Positions 24,644 to 33,632 of a stretch of DNA of 60,427 nucleotides are shown here, piece after piece. The stretch comes from Deltaproteobacteria bacterium (GTDB lineage Bacteria > Desulfobacterota > Deferrisomatia > Deferrisomatales > JACRMM01). The position numbers were made by a program, and so were the translations under genes. The stretch's first letter is position 1; every line of letters begins with the position of its first letter. Where the stretch lies: assembly GCA_016214985.1 (NCBI GenBank), contig JACRMM010000052.1, forward strand, positions 1 to 60,427, given 5' to 3'. The notes below the pieces were generated by a model that searched no databases, was not told the DNA's origin, and saw only the letters and a list, made by a program, of their open reading frames with translations.

Positions 24644-26183
24644 CCGCTGGGGCGCCTGGGAGCTCTGCCTCGCCGCCTGGGGCTTCGTGGTGGCGCTCCT
24701 GGCGTTCCCGCCGGGACGGGTGTGGCTGCTGGCCGTCGTCGCGCCGGCCCCGCTCTGGGTGAGCTGTCTCGAGGGGACCCCTCGGCGGGGCCTGTGGCGC
24801 GGCTGGCTCTATGGTCTGGGGTTCTTCGGAGGGCTCGTGTGGTGGGTCGTGCCCACCATGCACCGGTATGGCGGGCTACCCTGGTCGGCCGCCGGCGCCT
24901 GCTTGCTCGTTCTGTCCGCCTACCTCGCGCTCTACCCGGCCCTGTGCGGTGCGGCGGTGGCGGCCGCGGGGAACCGGTCCTCGGGGCTCGCCCTGGCGCT
25001 CGCGCCGCTCCTCTGGACGGGGCTGGAGGGCGCAAGGGGCGTGGCCCTCACGGGTTTTCCCTGGGGGGACCTTCCGCAGGCGCTCTGGCGCGTCGAGGGG
25101 GCGCTGGCCCTGGCGCCCTGGATCGGGATCGACGGCGTTCGCCTGGTGGTGGCGTCCCTGGCAGGGGTGCTGGCGTGGGCCGGGTCCGGCGGTCTCCGCC
25201 GGCACCGGCTCCCCTGGGTCGGCCTCCTGCCCGCGGGGGTCCTCCTCCCAGCCGCAGCGATCCTCCTCGCCCTGCCCCGGCCCGCGGCCCCGCGGGCCGG
25301 GGAGGTACGCATCGGTGTGGTCCAGGGCGACATCGACCAGGCACAGAAGTGGGACCCCGCGTTTCGGCGCGCAACTCTGCAGACCTACCTCTCCCTCACC
25401 CGGAAACTGATCCAGGCGGATGGGCGTCCTGACCTGGCGGTGTGGCCCGAGACGGCTATGCCGGTGCTCTTCCAGGAGCCCGGGCCCCTGCGCGCCGAGC
25501 TCCAGCGCTTCGCCCGCGACCAACGGCTTCCGATCCTCTTCGGCGCGCCCGCCTACCAGAGCACCGGGGATCGGTTCGAAGGGCGAAACGCGGTGTTCCT
25601 GCTCGACGAGACCGGCGCGGTTGCAGGGCGGTACGACAAGGTGCACCTGGTGCCCTTCGGCGAGTACATCCCCCTGGGCCGGTTCCTCCCCTTCGTGGGC
25701 AAACTCGTGGAAGGGGTCGGAGACTTCACGCCGGGGCCGGGTGCGACACCCCTGGTCGCCCGTCCCACGCTGCCGACCTTGGGCCCGCTCATCTGCTTCG
25801 AAGTGATCTTCCCGGGGTTGGCGGCGGAGCACGCCCGGCAGGGGGCCCAGGTGCTCGCTGTGGTGACGAACGACGGGTGGTTCGGCCGCACGCCGGGGCC
25901 CTACCAGCACCTTGCCTTCGCGGCCTGGCGGGCGGCTGAGACCGGGCTACCGCTCGTGCGCGCGGCGAACACCGGGGTGAGCGCCGCCTTCGACGGCCGG
26001 GGCCGGCTGCTGCAGGCGACGGCGCTCCAGACCCGGGACGCCTTTGCCGTGACGCTCTCCTACCCGCAGCCCGGCGAGACGCCCCAGGGGCGAATCCGTC
26101 CGTGGATTTCACCGAGCTGCCTCGCCTTGGCTCTCGCAGGTGTTTTTGGTACCATATCGCGCTCGGCGCACCGCAGGAGGTGA
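24615..26183 (+). CDS. lnt: Apolipoprotein N-acyltransferase Lnt
   Basis: This 522-residue inner-membrane enzyme adds the third acyl chain to lipoproteins in the periplasm. Six or so membrane segments fill residues 10-225, and a nitrilase-like domain spans about 235-490 with the catalytic Glu (VWPETAMP), Lys (GRYDKVHLVPFGEYIPL) and Cys (LICFEVIFP). A final membrane segment lies near 500. The ATG at 24615 overlaps the cyclase gene by 29 bp. In related genomes lnt follows corC directly; here the Wsp-like operon has been placed between them. Confidence 0.92.
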   Translation: MGETASRWRDRWGAWELCLAAWGFVVALLAFPPGRVWLLAVVAPAPLWVSCLEGTPRRGLWRGWLYGLGFFGGLVWWVVPTMHRYGGLPWSAAGACLLVLSAYLALYPALCGAAVAAAGNRSSGLALALAPLLWTGLEGARGVALTGFPWGDLPQALWRVEGALALAPWIGIDGVRLVVASLAGVLAWAGSGGLRRHRLPWVGLLPAGVLLPAAAILLALPRPAAPRAGEVRIGVVQGDIDQAQKWDPAFRRATLQTYLSLTRKLIQADGRPDLAVWPETAMPVLFQEPGPLRAELQRFARDQRLPILFGAPAYQSTGDRFEGRNAVFLLDETGAVAGRYDKVHLVPFGEYIPLGRFLPFVGKLVEGVGDFTPGPGATPLVARPTLPTLGPLICFEVIFPGLAAEHARQGAQVLAVVTNDGWFGRTPGPYQHLAFAAWRAAETGLPLVRAANTGVSAAFDGRGRLLQATALQTRDAFAVTLSYPQPGETPQGRIRPWISPSCLALALAGVFGTISRSAHRRR

Positions 26184-26236
26184 CCCGAGCCCCATCGACC
26201 GGCCGACCGACCGGCCCCACGGCGAGCACAGACACC

Positions 26237-27350
26237 ATGGCGAATCCGAAGATCGAAGAACTGCAAGAGCGCCTCCACGACCTGTGGAGGCTTCTTTGAC
26301 TTGGCAGGCAAGGAGAAGAGGGCCGGAGAGCTCGACGCGGTGATGGGCCGGCCCGACTTCTGGGACGACCCGGAGCGGGCGTCCGAGGTCGGCCGGGAGC
26401 GCAACCGCCTGTTTGCCGACGTGGACGCCTGGAAGAGGCTCTGGGCGGCGCTCGAGGACGTCGAGGTCGCGGAGGAGTTGCTCGCCGAGGAGGACGACAC
26501 CGGCCTGCGCCGGGAGACCGACGTGAAGCTGTCTGCCGTGGAGGACGGGGTTCGGGCAATCGAATTTCACAAGATGCTCTCGGGACCCAACGACGAGGGC
26601 AACGCGATCGTGGCCATCAACGCCGGCGCCGGGGGGACCGAGGCGCAGGACTGGGCGGAGATGCTCTTGCGGATGTACCTGCGCTGGTCGGAGAAGCACC
26701 GGCTCGAGGCCGAGGTGGTGGACCTGCTGCCCGGCGACGAGGCCGGCGTGAAAAACGCCACCGTCACGGTGGCCGGGCCCTACGCCTACGGCTACCTCAA
26801 GGCCGAGGCGGGCGTGCACCGGCTCGTCCGGATCAGCCCCTACGACGCCCAGGCACGCCGCCACACGTCCTTCGCGTCGGTGAGCGTCTACCCGGAGGTC
26901 GCCGACGACGGGGCCATCGAGATCGACGAGAAGGACCTCAAGACCGACGTCTACCGGGCGAGCGGCGCGGGCGGCCAGCACGTCAACCGCACCGAGTCGG
27001 CCGTTCGAATCACCCACCTGCCGAGCGGCATCGTGGTCGCCTGCCAGAGCGAGCGCAGCCAGCACAAGAACCGAGCCAACGCCATGAGAATCCTCCGGGC
27101 CAAGCTCCAGGACGCCCAGCGCCAGGAGCGGGAGAAGGAGCGCGACGCCCGGGAGGCGGAGAAGATGGACATCGCCTGGGGCAGCCAGATCCGCTCTTAC
27201 GTGCTCCAGCCCTACCAGAAGATCAAGGACCACCGCACCGATCTGGAGGAGGGCAACGTCCAGAAGATCCTCGACGGGGACCTGGACGCCTTCATGGAGG
27301 GGTACCTCCTCATGACCTCCGAAGCGCGGGCGGCGGCTGCCTCTTCCTAG
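26237..27350 (+). CDS. prfB: Peptide chain release factor 2 with programmed +1 frameshift
   Basis: RF2 releases polypeptides at UGA and UAA. Translation begins at 26237, reads 20 codons, then shifts +1 at CTT-TGA (26294-26299) and continues to 27350, giving about 370 residues. The anticipated GGQ motif is present (ASGAGGQHVNRTES). The stop-codon recognition tripeptide, usually SPF, appears as SPY (LVRISPYDAQARRH). The site has the classic internal ribosome-binding sequence GGAGG, a 3-nt gap and CTT. The gene follows lnt by 53 bp and converges on the DUF748 gene. Confidence 0.95.
26286..26300 (+). promoter_or_regulatory. prfB programmed +1 frameshift signal
   Basis: GGAGG (26286-26290), a 3-nt spacer, the slippery codon CTT (26294-26296), stop TGA (26297-26299) and the following C reproduce the known autoregulatory RF2 site. 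When RF2 is scarce, the paused ribosome slips forward one base, skips T26297 and reads GAC. This lets RF2 control its own level. Confidence 0.93.
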
Positions 27351-27368
27351 CCGAGACACCTACGTAGA

Positions 27369-27384
27369 TCGGGGCTTGCCCCGA
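27369..27384. terminator. Hairpin between convergent prfB and DUF748 genes
   Basis: TCGGGGC (27369-27375) and GCCCCGA (27378-27384) form a perfect 7-bp stem with a 2-nt TT gap, which would open to a slightly larger loop. It lies in the 66-bp gap between converging genes, a usual place for a shared terminator. A T-tract is only partly present (cttggtctttt at 27389-27410), so this is moderate evidence. Confidence 0.35.
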
Positions 27385-27416
27385 CGTCCCGATCGCCCCT
27401 TGGTCTTTTCGCGCCT

Positions 27417-30400
27417 TCAGCGCAGGTGGAATTCCACGCCGGGCGCCCCCGGCTTCTCCCCGGACTTCGGCAGCGCCGACGTGAGCACGAACACCCGGTC
27501 GGCTTCCACGAGCCCGGTCTTCACGAGCGCGTCACGCACGGTCTGCGCCCGCTCCTTCGCCAGGAGGCGGAGGTCGTCGTCGGTCGCCCGGGTCTGGCTG
27601 CGCAGGAGCTTCTCCATCTCCTCGGGTGGAAGCGTCTTCTCGATCCCGAGGAAGTTCTTGGGCTTCGGGAACTCAGCGACCTTGTATGCCTTTGGGAGGT
27701 AGCGGACCTTTTCCTCCGGTGTGAGGGAGATCGCGTCGAGGTCTCCTACGTCCGCCCCCGAGGTGGCCAGCTCCTTCGCCTTCTGGGCCTTGAGCCGGCG
27801 CAGGTAGAGGCGCTCGGCCAGGGCTGGGCGGTCCACGTCCGGGGCCGCGTGCCCTTCGACGTCGAGGCGAAGGGCGGGCCGCTCGTGCAGCGCCTTGGCC
27901 AGAATCGCGATCTTCTTCGCCGCGGCCGCCGGCACCTTCGCCTCCGCGGAGGCGAAGTCGACCCTCCCCAGTTCCTCTCCTCCGCCGAAGACCGAGCCGA
28001 GAAGCGCGAAGGGGGAGGTGACGGCCTTGGTCAGCAAGTTCACGATCGCCCGCCACACGACTCTGGCCACGCTGAACTTGGGATCATCGAGGCTCCCCGC
28101 CACCGGGATGTCGAGCTGGATCTCCCCCTTCCGGTCCTTGAGGAGCGCGACCCCCAGCTTCACGGGCAGGCTCGTCGCCTCGGGGCTCTCGACCTTGTCG
28201 CCGAAGGTGAACTGGTCCAGCACGATCAGGTTCTTGGCGTCGATCGTGCGGTGGGCGATGTGGTACGTCACGTCGAGGAAGAGCTTCCCCTTCTCGATCG
28301 TGTACCCCGCGTAGCGCCCCGAATAAGGGGTTGCGGGACCGAGGTCGGCGCCGCGAATCGACACCTTGAGGTCCACGAACGGGTCGCGGATGAGGGGGTT
28401 GATCTTCCCCATGATCGTCAGGGGCGCGGTCCCGTCGAGGCGGCCGCGCAGGTCCACGTCGGCGAAGCGCGTCTCGAGGCTCGACAGGCCGGTAATCCGG
28501 CCAGCGATCTCCTCGAGGTCCGCCGAGTAGGCGGGTTGGATGTGGCGGTCCGTGAACCGCACGTGCCCGCCCTGCAGCGTCACCGCCTCGACCTCGATCC
28601 GGGCCGGCTCCTGGGGCGCGGCGGTCGGGTGAACGTCGGCCGGCGCCTCTGCGGCGGCGGTCGATGCCGGGGGCCCCTCGGTCTCGAGCGCCTTTCTCAA
28701 GTTGACGGTGCCGTCCGGCTCCAACGTGATAAAGCCGTCGAAGTCGGTCAGCGCGATTCCTTGCACCCGCAGCGCGAGCGGTTCCTGCCGCACGTCGACG
28801 CCGGTGAGCGCCAGGGAGTCGAAGGAGACCATCGGCTCGCCACTTGCCGCGTCGGAGGCAGCGAAGCGAGCCACGTGGGTCTGCCCCCGGAAGGCCACGG
28901 CGGGTGCGCTCCTGCGACCGGGTGCGACCGAGAGGGTGCCGGAGGCGCTGACCGCGCCGCTCGTCACGGCAGCCTTGAGGCGCTGCTCGAAGTAGGGCTG
29001 GAAGGGCCCCACGTCGAGACCGGTGAGGTTCACGGCGAGTTGGGCGGATAGGGGTTTGAGGCCGACAGGGCCCTTCGCCGTGAGCTTCCCCCGTCGATTC
29101 ACCGCGGCCGTAACCTCGATGCGGCCGCGACGGTTCCGGGCGGTCGCGAGGTCGTTGGCCTGGATGCCGAGGTTCGAGACCTCCGCGTGGGCGGGCCGGG
29201 GCAGGCTCTCGTCGTCGAGGGACACGCCGACCTTCCGGACCGTGAGGCGCCGTACGGCCAGATTCCAGGGCTTGCCGGGCGTCGGTGCCGCCTCAGGGTC
29301 CGGCCGTGCGCCGGCCTCCGGGCCGGGCGGCGGCCGCACGAGGCCCTGGACGTTCCAGGTGCTGTCGGCGACCTTCTTCAGCCGGGCGTTTCCGCCGTCC
29401 ACGGTGAGGCTTCCCACCTCGACGCTTCGCTCCCCCAGGTCCACGGCCGTGCCGGCCAGAGCAAAGGTCTGCAGGGTCAGGAGCGGGCTCTTCTCGCCGG
29501 CTCGCGCCGCGGTGAGGTTGCGGAGGGTGAGCGACGCGTCCCCGAGCCGTACGCTCGTCTCGGGCCCGCCGCGATCCACCGTGAAGTGAGTCGACGCCCC
29601 GAGCTCCCCGGCCAGATCGAGCAGGAACGCGCGCTTCACATACGGGGCGTACTTGGCAACGCGGAGCCCGGCCAAGGCAAGCTGGCCCTCTGCGTGGACC
29701 GGCGAAAGAGAGAGCGCCGCGTCGGCCGAGAGCGTTTCGGCGCTCTCCGTGGTGAGCGACAGGCGAACCATCGCGCGCTCCCCTTGAGCGCCCGTGAGGT
29801 TTCGGACGCTGAGCGCGAGGGGGGAGATCTCGGTGCGGAAGGGCTTCCCCTGGCCTTCGTCGGCGAAACGGATCCGCCCGTTGGTCAGGGCTACGTCGTC
29901 CACTCGGTAGGAGAGGGGCTTTGACGGCTCTTCCGGAGCGCCGCCCTGCGCTGGCTCCGGCGATGCGAACACGAGGTCAGCCCAGTTTCCACGCCCCGCC
30001 TTGTCGCGGACGACCTCCAGCTCGGGCCCCTCCACCGAGACCTTCGCGATGCGCAGGGAACGCGAGAAGACCTCCACGGGGCCGAAGGCAACGGCGAGGC
30101 GCGGCAGCCGAAGGAGCGGGCGGCGGGCGGCGTCGTCGATCGCGAGGTCACGAAGCGCAGCGTCCCCGGTCAGCGTGAGCGTCGGCCCCCGGTCCCGGTG
30201 TTGGGCGTAGGCCGCCTGAAGGGCGGCATCGAGCCGTGCCGAGGAGAGGGTGGAGCGCCACGGCACGGGCACATACGCGAGGTAGGAGGGGAGATCCACG
30301 TCCTGAACGCGGACCCTGACGGACGTCTCCAGCGACGACGCAAAGGGCTTCGACTCGCCTTCGATGGAGAAGCTCTTGGCGTCGACCTCGGCCGACAGAA

Positions 30401-30965
30401 TGGGCCGGGTGAAGATCTCGACGTAGGCGGGGAAGTTCGAGAGAAACGGCAGGGTCAGGCGAAGAGCGCGCACCGTGTGGGTCTTCCCCTTCGGCCGGTC
30501 GTCGAAGTCGAGGGACCCGCCGGACACCTGGACGTTCCCGAGGGAAAACCGAAGCGGGGCGCTCCCCTTCGGTGCGGGTCCAGGGCGGGAAGCAAACAGG
30601 TCGGAGACGTTGTACACCCCCTGGCCCAGGTGGACGAGGTGCACGACCGGCGATGAGAGGCGGATCTCCCGGACCACGAGTCCGCGGCGCCAGAGGGAGG
30701 AGGCTTCGACGTTGGCGTAGAGCTCGCCGAAGGACAGGAGCGGCGGGCCGGATGCGCGGTCGCCGACGGAGACGCCCCGTAACGTCACGGACAGGGCGAA
30801 GGGGTTCAGCTGCACCGCCTCGATCCCGACCGGCCGGTGCAGCTCCCGGGAGAGCCGGGGCGGGAGCATCGAGCGCAGGAGCAGGGGCGCGGCGAGGAAG
30901 CCGAGCACGGCGTAGGCGGCCAGGAGCGAGGCCGCGACGAGGGCGGCGCGTCGAAGGGTGCGCAT
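27417..30965 (-). CDS. DUF748/AsmA-like envelope protein
   Basis: This 1182-residue protein starts at 30965 where the ATG opens a membrane anchor (TLRRAALVAASLLAAYAVLG, about residues 3-27). The rest is a long beta-rich chain of the DUF748 type related to AsmA, with repeated segments such as GTLSV, LKLSI and DLGPATPYSGRYAGYTIEKG. The last 200 residues have an OmpA-like stretch (LRLDVEGHAAPDVDRPALAERR-type) that could touch peptidoglycan. Such proteins are thought to bridge inner and outer membranes and carry lipids; here that is inference. It is the third gene downstream of a ferritin-like gene on the same strand. Confidence 0.8.
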   Translation of the reverse strand: MRTLRRAALVAASLLAAYAVLGFLAAPLLLRSMLPPRLSRELHRPVGIEAVQLNPFALSVTLRGVSVGDRASGPPLLSFGELYANVEASSLWRRGLVVREIRLSSPVVHLVHLGQGVYNVSDLFASRPGPAPKGSAPLRFSLGNVQVSGGSLDFDDRPKGKTHTVRALRLTLPFLSNFPAYVEIFTRPILSAEVDAKSFSIEGESKPFASSLETSVRVRVQDVDLPSYLAYVPVPWRSTLSSARLDAALQAAYAQHRDRGPTLTLTGDAALRDLAIDDAARRPLLRLPRLAVAFGPVEVFSRSLRIAKVSVEGPELEVVRDKAGRGNWADLVFASPEPAQGGAPEEPSKPLSYRVDDVALTNGRIRFADEGQGKPFRTEISPLALSVRNLTGAQGERAMVRLSLTTESAETLSADAALSLSPVHAEGQLALAGLRVAKYAPYVKRAFLLDLAGELGASTHFTVDRGGPETSVRLGDASLTLRNLTAARAGEKSPLLTLQTFALAGTAVDLGERSVEVGSLTVDGGNARLKKVADSTWNVQGLVRPPPGPEAGARPDPEAAPTPGKPWNLAVRRLTVRKVGVSLDDESLPRPAHAEVSNLGIQANDLATARNRRGRIEVTAAVNRRGKLTAKGPVGLKPLSAQLAVNLTGLDVGPFQPYFEQRLKAAVTSGAVSASGTLSVAPGRRSAPAVAFRGQTHVARFAASDAASGEPMVSFDSLALTGVDVRQEPLALRVQGIALTDFDGFITLEPDGTVNLRKALETEGPPASTAAAEAPADVHPTAAPQEPARIEVEAVTLQGGHVRFTDRHIQPAYSADLEEIAGRITGLSSLETRFADVDLRGRLDGTAPLTIMGKINPLIRDPFVDLKVSIRGADLGPATPYSGRYAGYTIEKGKLFLDVTYHIAHRTIDAKNLIVLDQFTFGDKVESPEATSLPVKLGVALLKDRKGEIQLDIPVAGSLDDPKFSVARVVWRAIVNLLTKAVTSPFALLGSVFGGGEELGRVDFASAEAKVPAAAAKKIAILAKALHERPALRLDVEGHAAPDVDRPALAERLYLRRLKAQKAKELATSGADVGDLDAISLTPEEKVRYLPKAYKVAEFPKPKNFLGIEKTLPPEEMEKLLRSQTRATDDDLRLLAKERAQTVRDALVKTGLVEADRVFVLTSALPKSGEKPGAPGVEFHLR

Positions 30966-31073
30966 AGGCCTCCCTGGGGTGTTGTCGCGAGAGCCGAGGC
31001 CGGAAGAATGGTCGAAGCGGCGCCGTCTGGCAAGTGAGAGTCCACGCACGGGGGACCGACGCGGTGGGTGAGG

Positions 31074-31790
31074 CTAGAACTTCCCGGGCCGAAGTCGGGC
31101 CGCCGGAACCTCGCCGCCGTAAGGGTACCCGGCCGCGACCCAGAACCCCGACAGGGGCCGGTCCGAGAGCTCGATCCGCTCGACGTGTTTGGCGTTCTTG
31201 TACCCGAGAAGGCGCGGGATCACGGCCCGCAGCGGAAAGCCGTGGTCGAGCGGCAGGGTGCGCCCGACGGCCCCGTAGGCCAGGAGCGTCCGGGGCTCCC
31301 GGGCCACCGCCAGGGGCAGCGACTCGTTGTACTTGCCGCCCGCGGTGTGGAGGTTCACATGGGTCGCGCCGGGGCGAACCCGCGCCCGGTCGAGTACGAG
31401 CCCCAGCCCGACTCCGGTCCAGGGCACGTCGTCGACCGACCATCCCTCCACGCAGTGGAAGTCCGTGACCTGGTCGGTGAGCGGAAGCTCCAGAAGCTCT
31501 GGGAAGGAGTAGGTGCGCGGGCGGTCCACGAGGCCGTCGATCGCCAGGCGCCAGCGGGCGAGCAGGGCGGAGAGGTCCTGGGGGTCGACCGTGCGCACGG
31601 GCCAACCGGCGCGCCGGTCGGGGGGGAGCTCACCCGGCCGGAACTCGAACCGCGGGTCGTCGGCGTCGGGCACGGGTCCGGCCAGGCTTCGGGAGAGCGA
31701 AACGAGATCCGCCCCCAGGGCCAGGGTGGCCGACCGGCCGAGCCACTCCAGGACCTCGCGGCGGGTGACGCGGCCGCCCTGCCTGCGCAC
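31074..31790 (-). CDS. Molybdopterin-dependent oxidoreductase (sulfite oxidase/YedY type)
   Basis: This 238-residue protein starts at a GTG (31790) preceded by a good GGAGGA site. The N-terminus has twin arginines (VTRREVLEWLGRSATLAL), suggesting Tat export of a folded cofactor enzyme. The conserved molybdenum-ligand cysteine is in DFHCVEGWS (near residue 110), followed by VPWTGVGLGLVLDRA and DHGFPLRAVIPRLLGYKNAKHV, typical of the family. It would oxidise or reduce a small oxyanion or sulfoxide in the periplasm; the substrate is unknown. The ferritin-like gene ends 13 bp upstream. Confidence 0.85.
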   Translation of the reverse strand: MRRQGGRVTRREVLEWLGRSATLALGADLVSLSRSLAGPVPDADDPRFEFRPGELPPDRRAGWPVRTVDPQDLSALLARWRLAIDGLVDRPRTYSFPELLELPLTDQVTDFHCVEGWSVDDVPWTGVGLGLVLDRARVRPGATHVNLHTAGGKYNESLPLAVAREPRTLLAYGAVGRTLPLDHGFPLRAVIPRLLGYKNAKHVERIELSDRPLSGFWVAAGYPYGGEVPAARLRPGKF

Positions 31791-31803
31791 GGTTCCTCCG
31801 TCC

Positions 31804-32298
31804 TCAGGCCGCGACCTTCTCGCGCTCCGCGGTGAGGATCGCCACGTGCTTGAGCTCTTCGTCCACGAGCCCGTCGATGCTCGCGGCCGCATACTCCTTG
31901 GGCACGACGTTCTTCATGGCGGCATAGAAGACGACCGAGTCCTTCTCGAACCCGATGGCGAGGTCCAGGATCTCGCGGCCGGTCCGGCACCTGGCCACGA
32001 GCTCGGCGACGTCGGCGCTCTTCAGGAACACGTGGGTGTCGGCCGCCGCCTTCAAGTACCCCGACTCCTCCGAGTTCGGGTCGAAGACCTGGCCCTCGCG
32101 GGCCGCCGCGGGCAGCGCACGCCGCAGGGCCTCGAAGAGCTCCACGTGGCGCGTCTCCCACGCCGCGAGCTCGCGGCACAGGGCCCGGACACCCGGATCC
32201 GGGGCCCTCTCCGCCGCCGCCTCGTAAAATGCCTTGCCGTTGCGCTCGATCTCCACACCGACCTGAAAGATCTCGTCCGTGTTGAGGTAGTACGACAT
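31804..32298 (-). CDS. Ferritin-like (rubrerythrin-type) di-iron protein
   Basis: This 164-residue four-helix protein begins at 32298 with AGGGAGGT upstream. It has two E-x-x-H units and matching glutamates (EIERNGKAFYE, WETRHVELFE, EKDSVVFYA, DEELKHVAIL), enough for a di-iron site. It lacks the rubredoxin tail of full rubrerythrin. These proteins reduce peroxide or store iron in anaerobes. The neighbouring molybdopterin enzyme gene, 13 bp downstream, suggests a shared response to oxidative stress, which is inference. Confidence 0.8.
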   Translation of the reverse strand: MSYYLNTDEIFQVGVEIERNGKAFYEAAAERAPDPGVRALCRELAAWETRHVELFEALRRALPAAAREGQVFDPNSEESGYLKAAADTHVFLKSADVAELVARCRTGREILDLAIGFEKDSVVFYAAMKNVVPKEYAAASIDGLVDEELKHVAILTAEREKVAA

Positions 32299-32489
32299 CG
32301 GGACCTCCCTCGAAGGTGACACGGCGGGCAAGAGCCCGGCCGCACGTGCAGGGGACGCAGGGCGCTCGCAGACCGTCTAACATGCGGGCCCGGGGCCGGT
32401 CAAGCCGGCGCGGACGATTCTGTCGGCCCCGGGGGAAACGAGGCCGCCCGGCCGACGTGTCGGAGTCTACAATCCTGCAACGATCCTCC

Positions 32490-32516
32490 TAAAGTCTTTT
32501 CACACGGTGCCGATCC
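32490..32516 (+). promoter_or_regulatory. Sigma-28 (FliA) promoter
   Basis: TAAAGTCT (32490-32497), an 11-bp spacer and GCCGATCC (32509-32516) match the flagellar sigma-28 consensus TAAAGTTT-N11-GCCGATAA at 13 of 16 positions. Transcription would start near 32523, about 70 bp before the chemoreceptor start at 32594. It also shows that ATG codons before 32523 are not used. Confidence 0.8.
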
Positions 32517-32593
32517 TATGCATGTCGGAAAGTCGCGGCGGTGATGTGGCTCTGCCTTGGGCCACAACCTCCTTTTCGAAGAGGATTCGAAAG

Positions 32594-33598
32594 ATGGTAC
32601 ACGCGATGACCCTGGTCTCCCCCCTGCGCGCCTCCACCGGGATCGCTGCCCTCGCAGCGGCATCGCTCGCCGCATCCTTCTATGTGCCGTGGTATGTCGC
32701 GCTGCTGGCCGCGTGCGGCCTGGGCGGCTGGCACCTGTGGCAGGCGGTCCGCGCGGCCGGGGAGGCGAAGGCGGCCCGGGACGCCGAGGTCGCGGCGCAG
32801 CAGGAGTTGGCGGAAGCGACGGTGGCCACGCCGACCGTCGACGTCGAACCCCTGAGGAACTCGCTCATCGTCGTCGCCGAACAGGTGGCCACGGCGGTCG
32901 GCATCGTGGCCGAGGTCGGAGCCTCGGTGTTCGGGCAGAACGAGACGATTGGCGCGTCGAGCAGCGCGATCCTGGAGCTCGCGACCAACGGGCGCGCCAT
33001 GGCGGAGCAGGCGGGTCAGGCCAAGAAGGGCATCGAGGCGGTCGCCGCCGAGATCGACGCCACCGCGGCCGGCGCCCGCCAGCTCGACGGCGCGATGCAG
33101 GCGATCGCGAAGGCGAGCGGTGACATCAGCGGCATGGTCGACGTGATCGCGGACATCGCGGACCAGACGAACCTCCTGGCCCTCAACGCCGCCATCGAGG
33201 CGGCCCGGGCCGGCGACGCCGGCCGAGGGTTCGCGGTCGTGGCCGACGAGGTGCGCAAGCTCTCCGAGCGGGTCGAGGCGAGCACGAAGAACGTCGCGGC
33301 GAGCATCAAGGCCATCAACCGGACGATCGAAGAGGGAACCCGGGTGGCCCAGACGGTCATCGCCAACGCCACGAATCTGGCCGGACGCTCGGAGGCCATC
33401 TCGCTGTCCGTGACGGCTCTCGTGGGCTCGGTCCGGGAGCAGGAGGAGGCCCTGGCGTCCGTCGCCTCCCAGACCGATCGCCTGTCGCAGGAGTGCCAGG
33501 GCCTCAACCAATCCGCGGCTTCGATGAGCGAAGCGGTCATCGCCATCGCCGGCGCGGCCGACGAGGCCTGCACGATCGCGGACCATCTGACGGTCTGA
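32594..33598 (+). CDS. Methyl-accepting chemotaxis protein without sensor domain
   Basis: This 334-residue receptor has only a short N-terminal hydrophobic hairpin (about residues 13-45, with a tight turn) and no periplasmic sensor. The signalling domain shows the normal tip DIADQTNLLALNAAIEAARA and AGDAGRGFAVVADEVRKLSER. It is probably an energy or redox-taxis receptor or one that senses through its membrane segments. The sigma-28 promoter ties it to the flagellar regulon. The hydrogenase operon begins 34 bp downstream on the same strand, so the two may share transcripts. Confidence 0.85.
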   Translation: MVHAMTLVSPLRASTGIAALAAASLAASFYVPWYVALLAACGLGGWHLWQAVRAAGEAKAARDAEVAAQQELAEATVATPTVDVEPLRNSLIVVAEQVATAVGIVAEVGASVFGQNETIGASSSAILELATNGRAMAEQAGQAKKGIEAVAAEIDATAAGARQLDGAMQAIAKASGDISGMVDVIADIADQTNLLALNAAIEAARAGDAGRGFAVVADEVRKLSERVEASTKNVAASIKAINRTIEEGTRVAQTVIANATNLAGRSEAISLSVTALVGSVREQEEALASVASQTDRLSQECQGLNQSAASMSEAVIAIAGAADEACTIADHLTV

Positions 33599-33632
33599 GC
33601 CCGTTTCCGCCCTGCCAACATAAGGACGCCCC

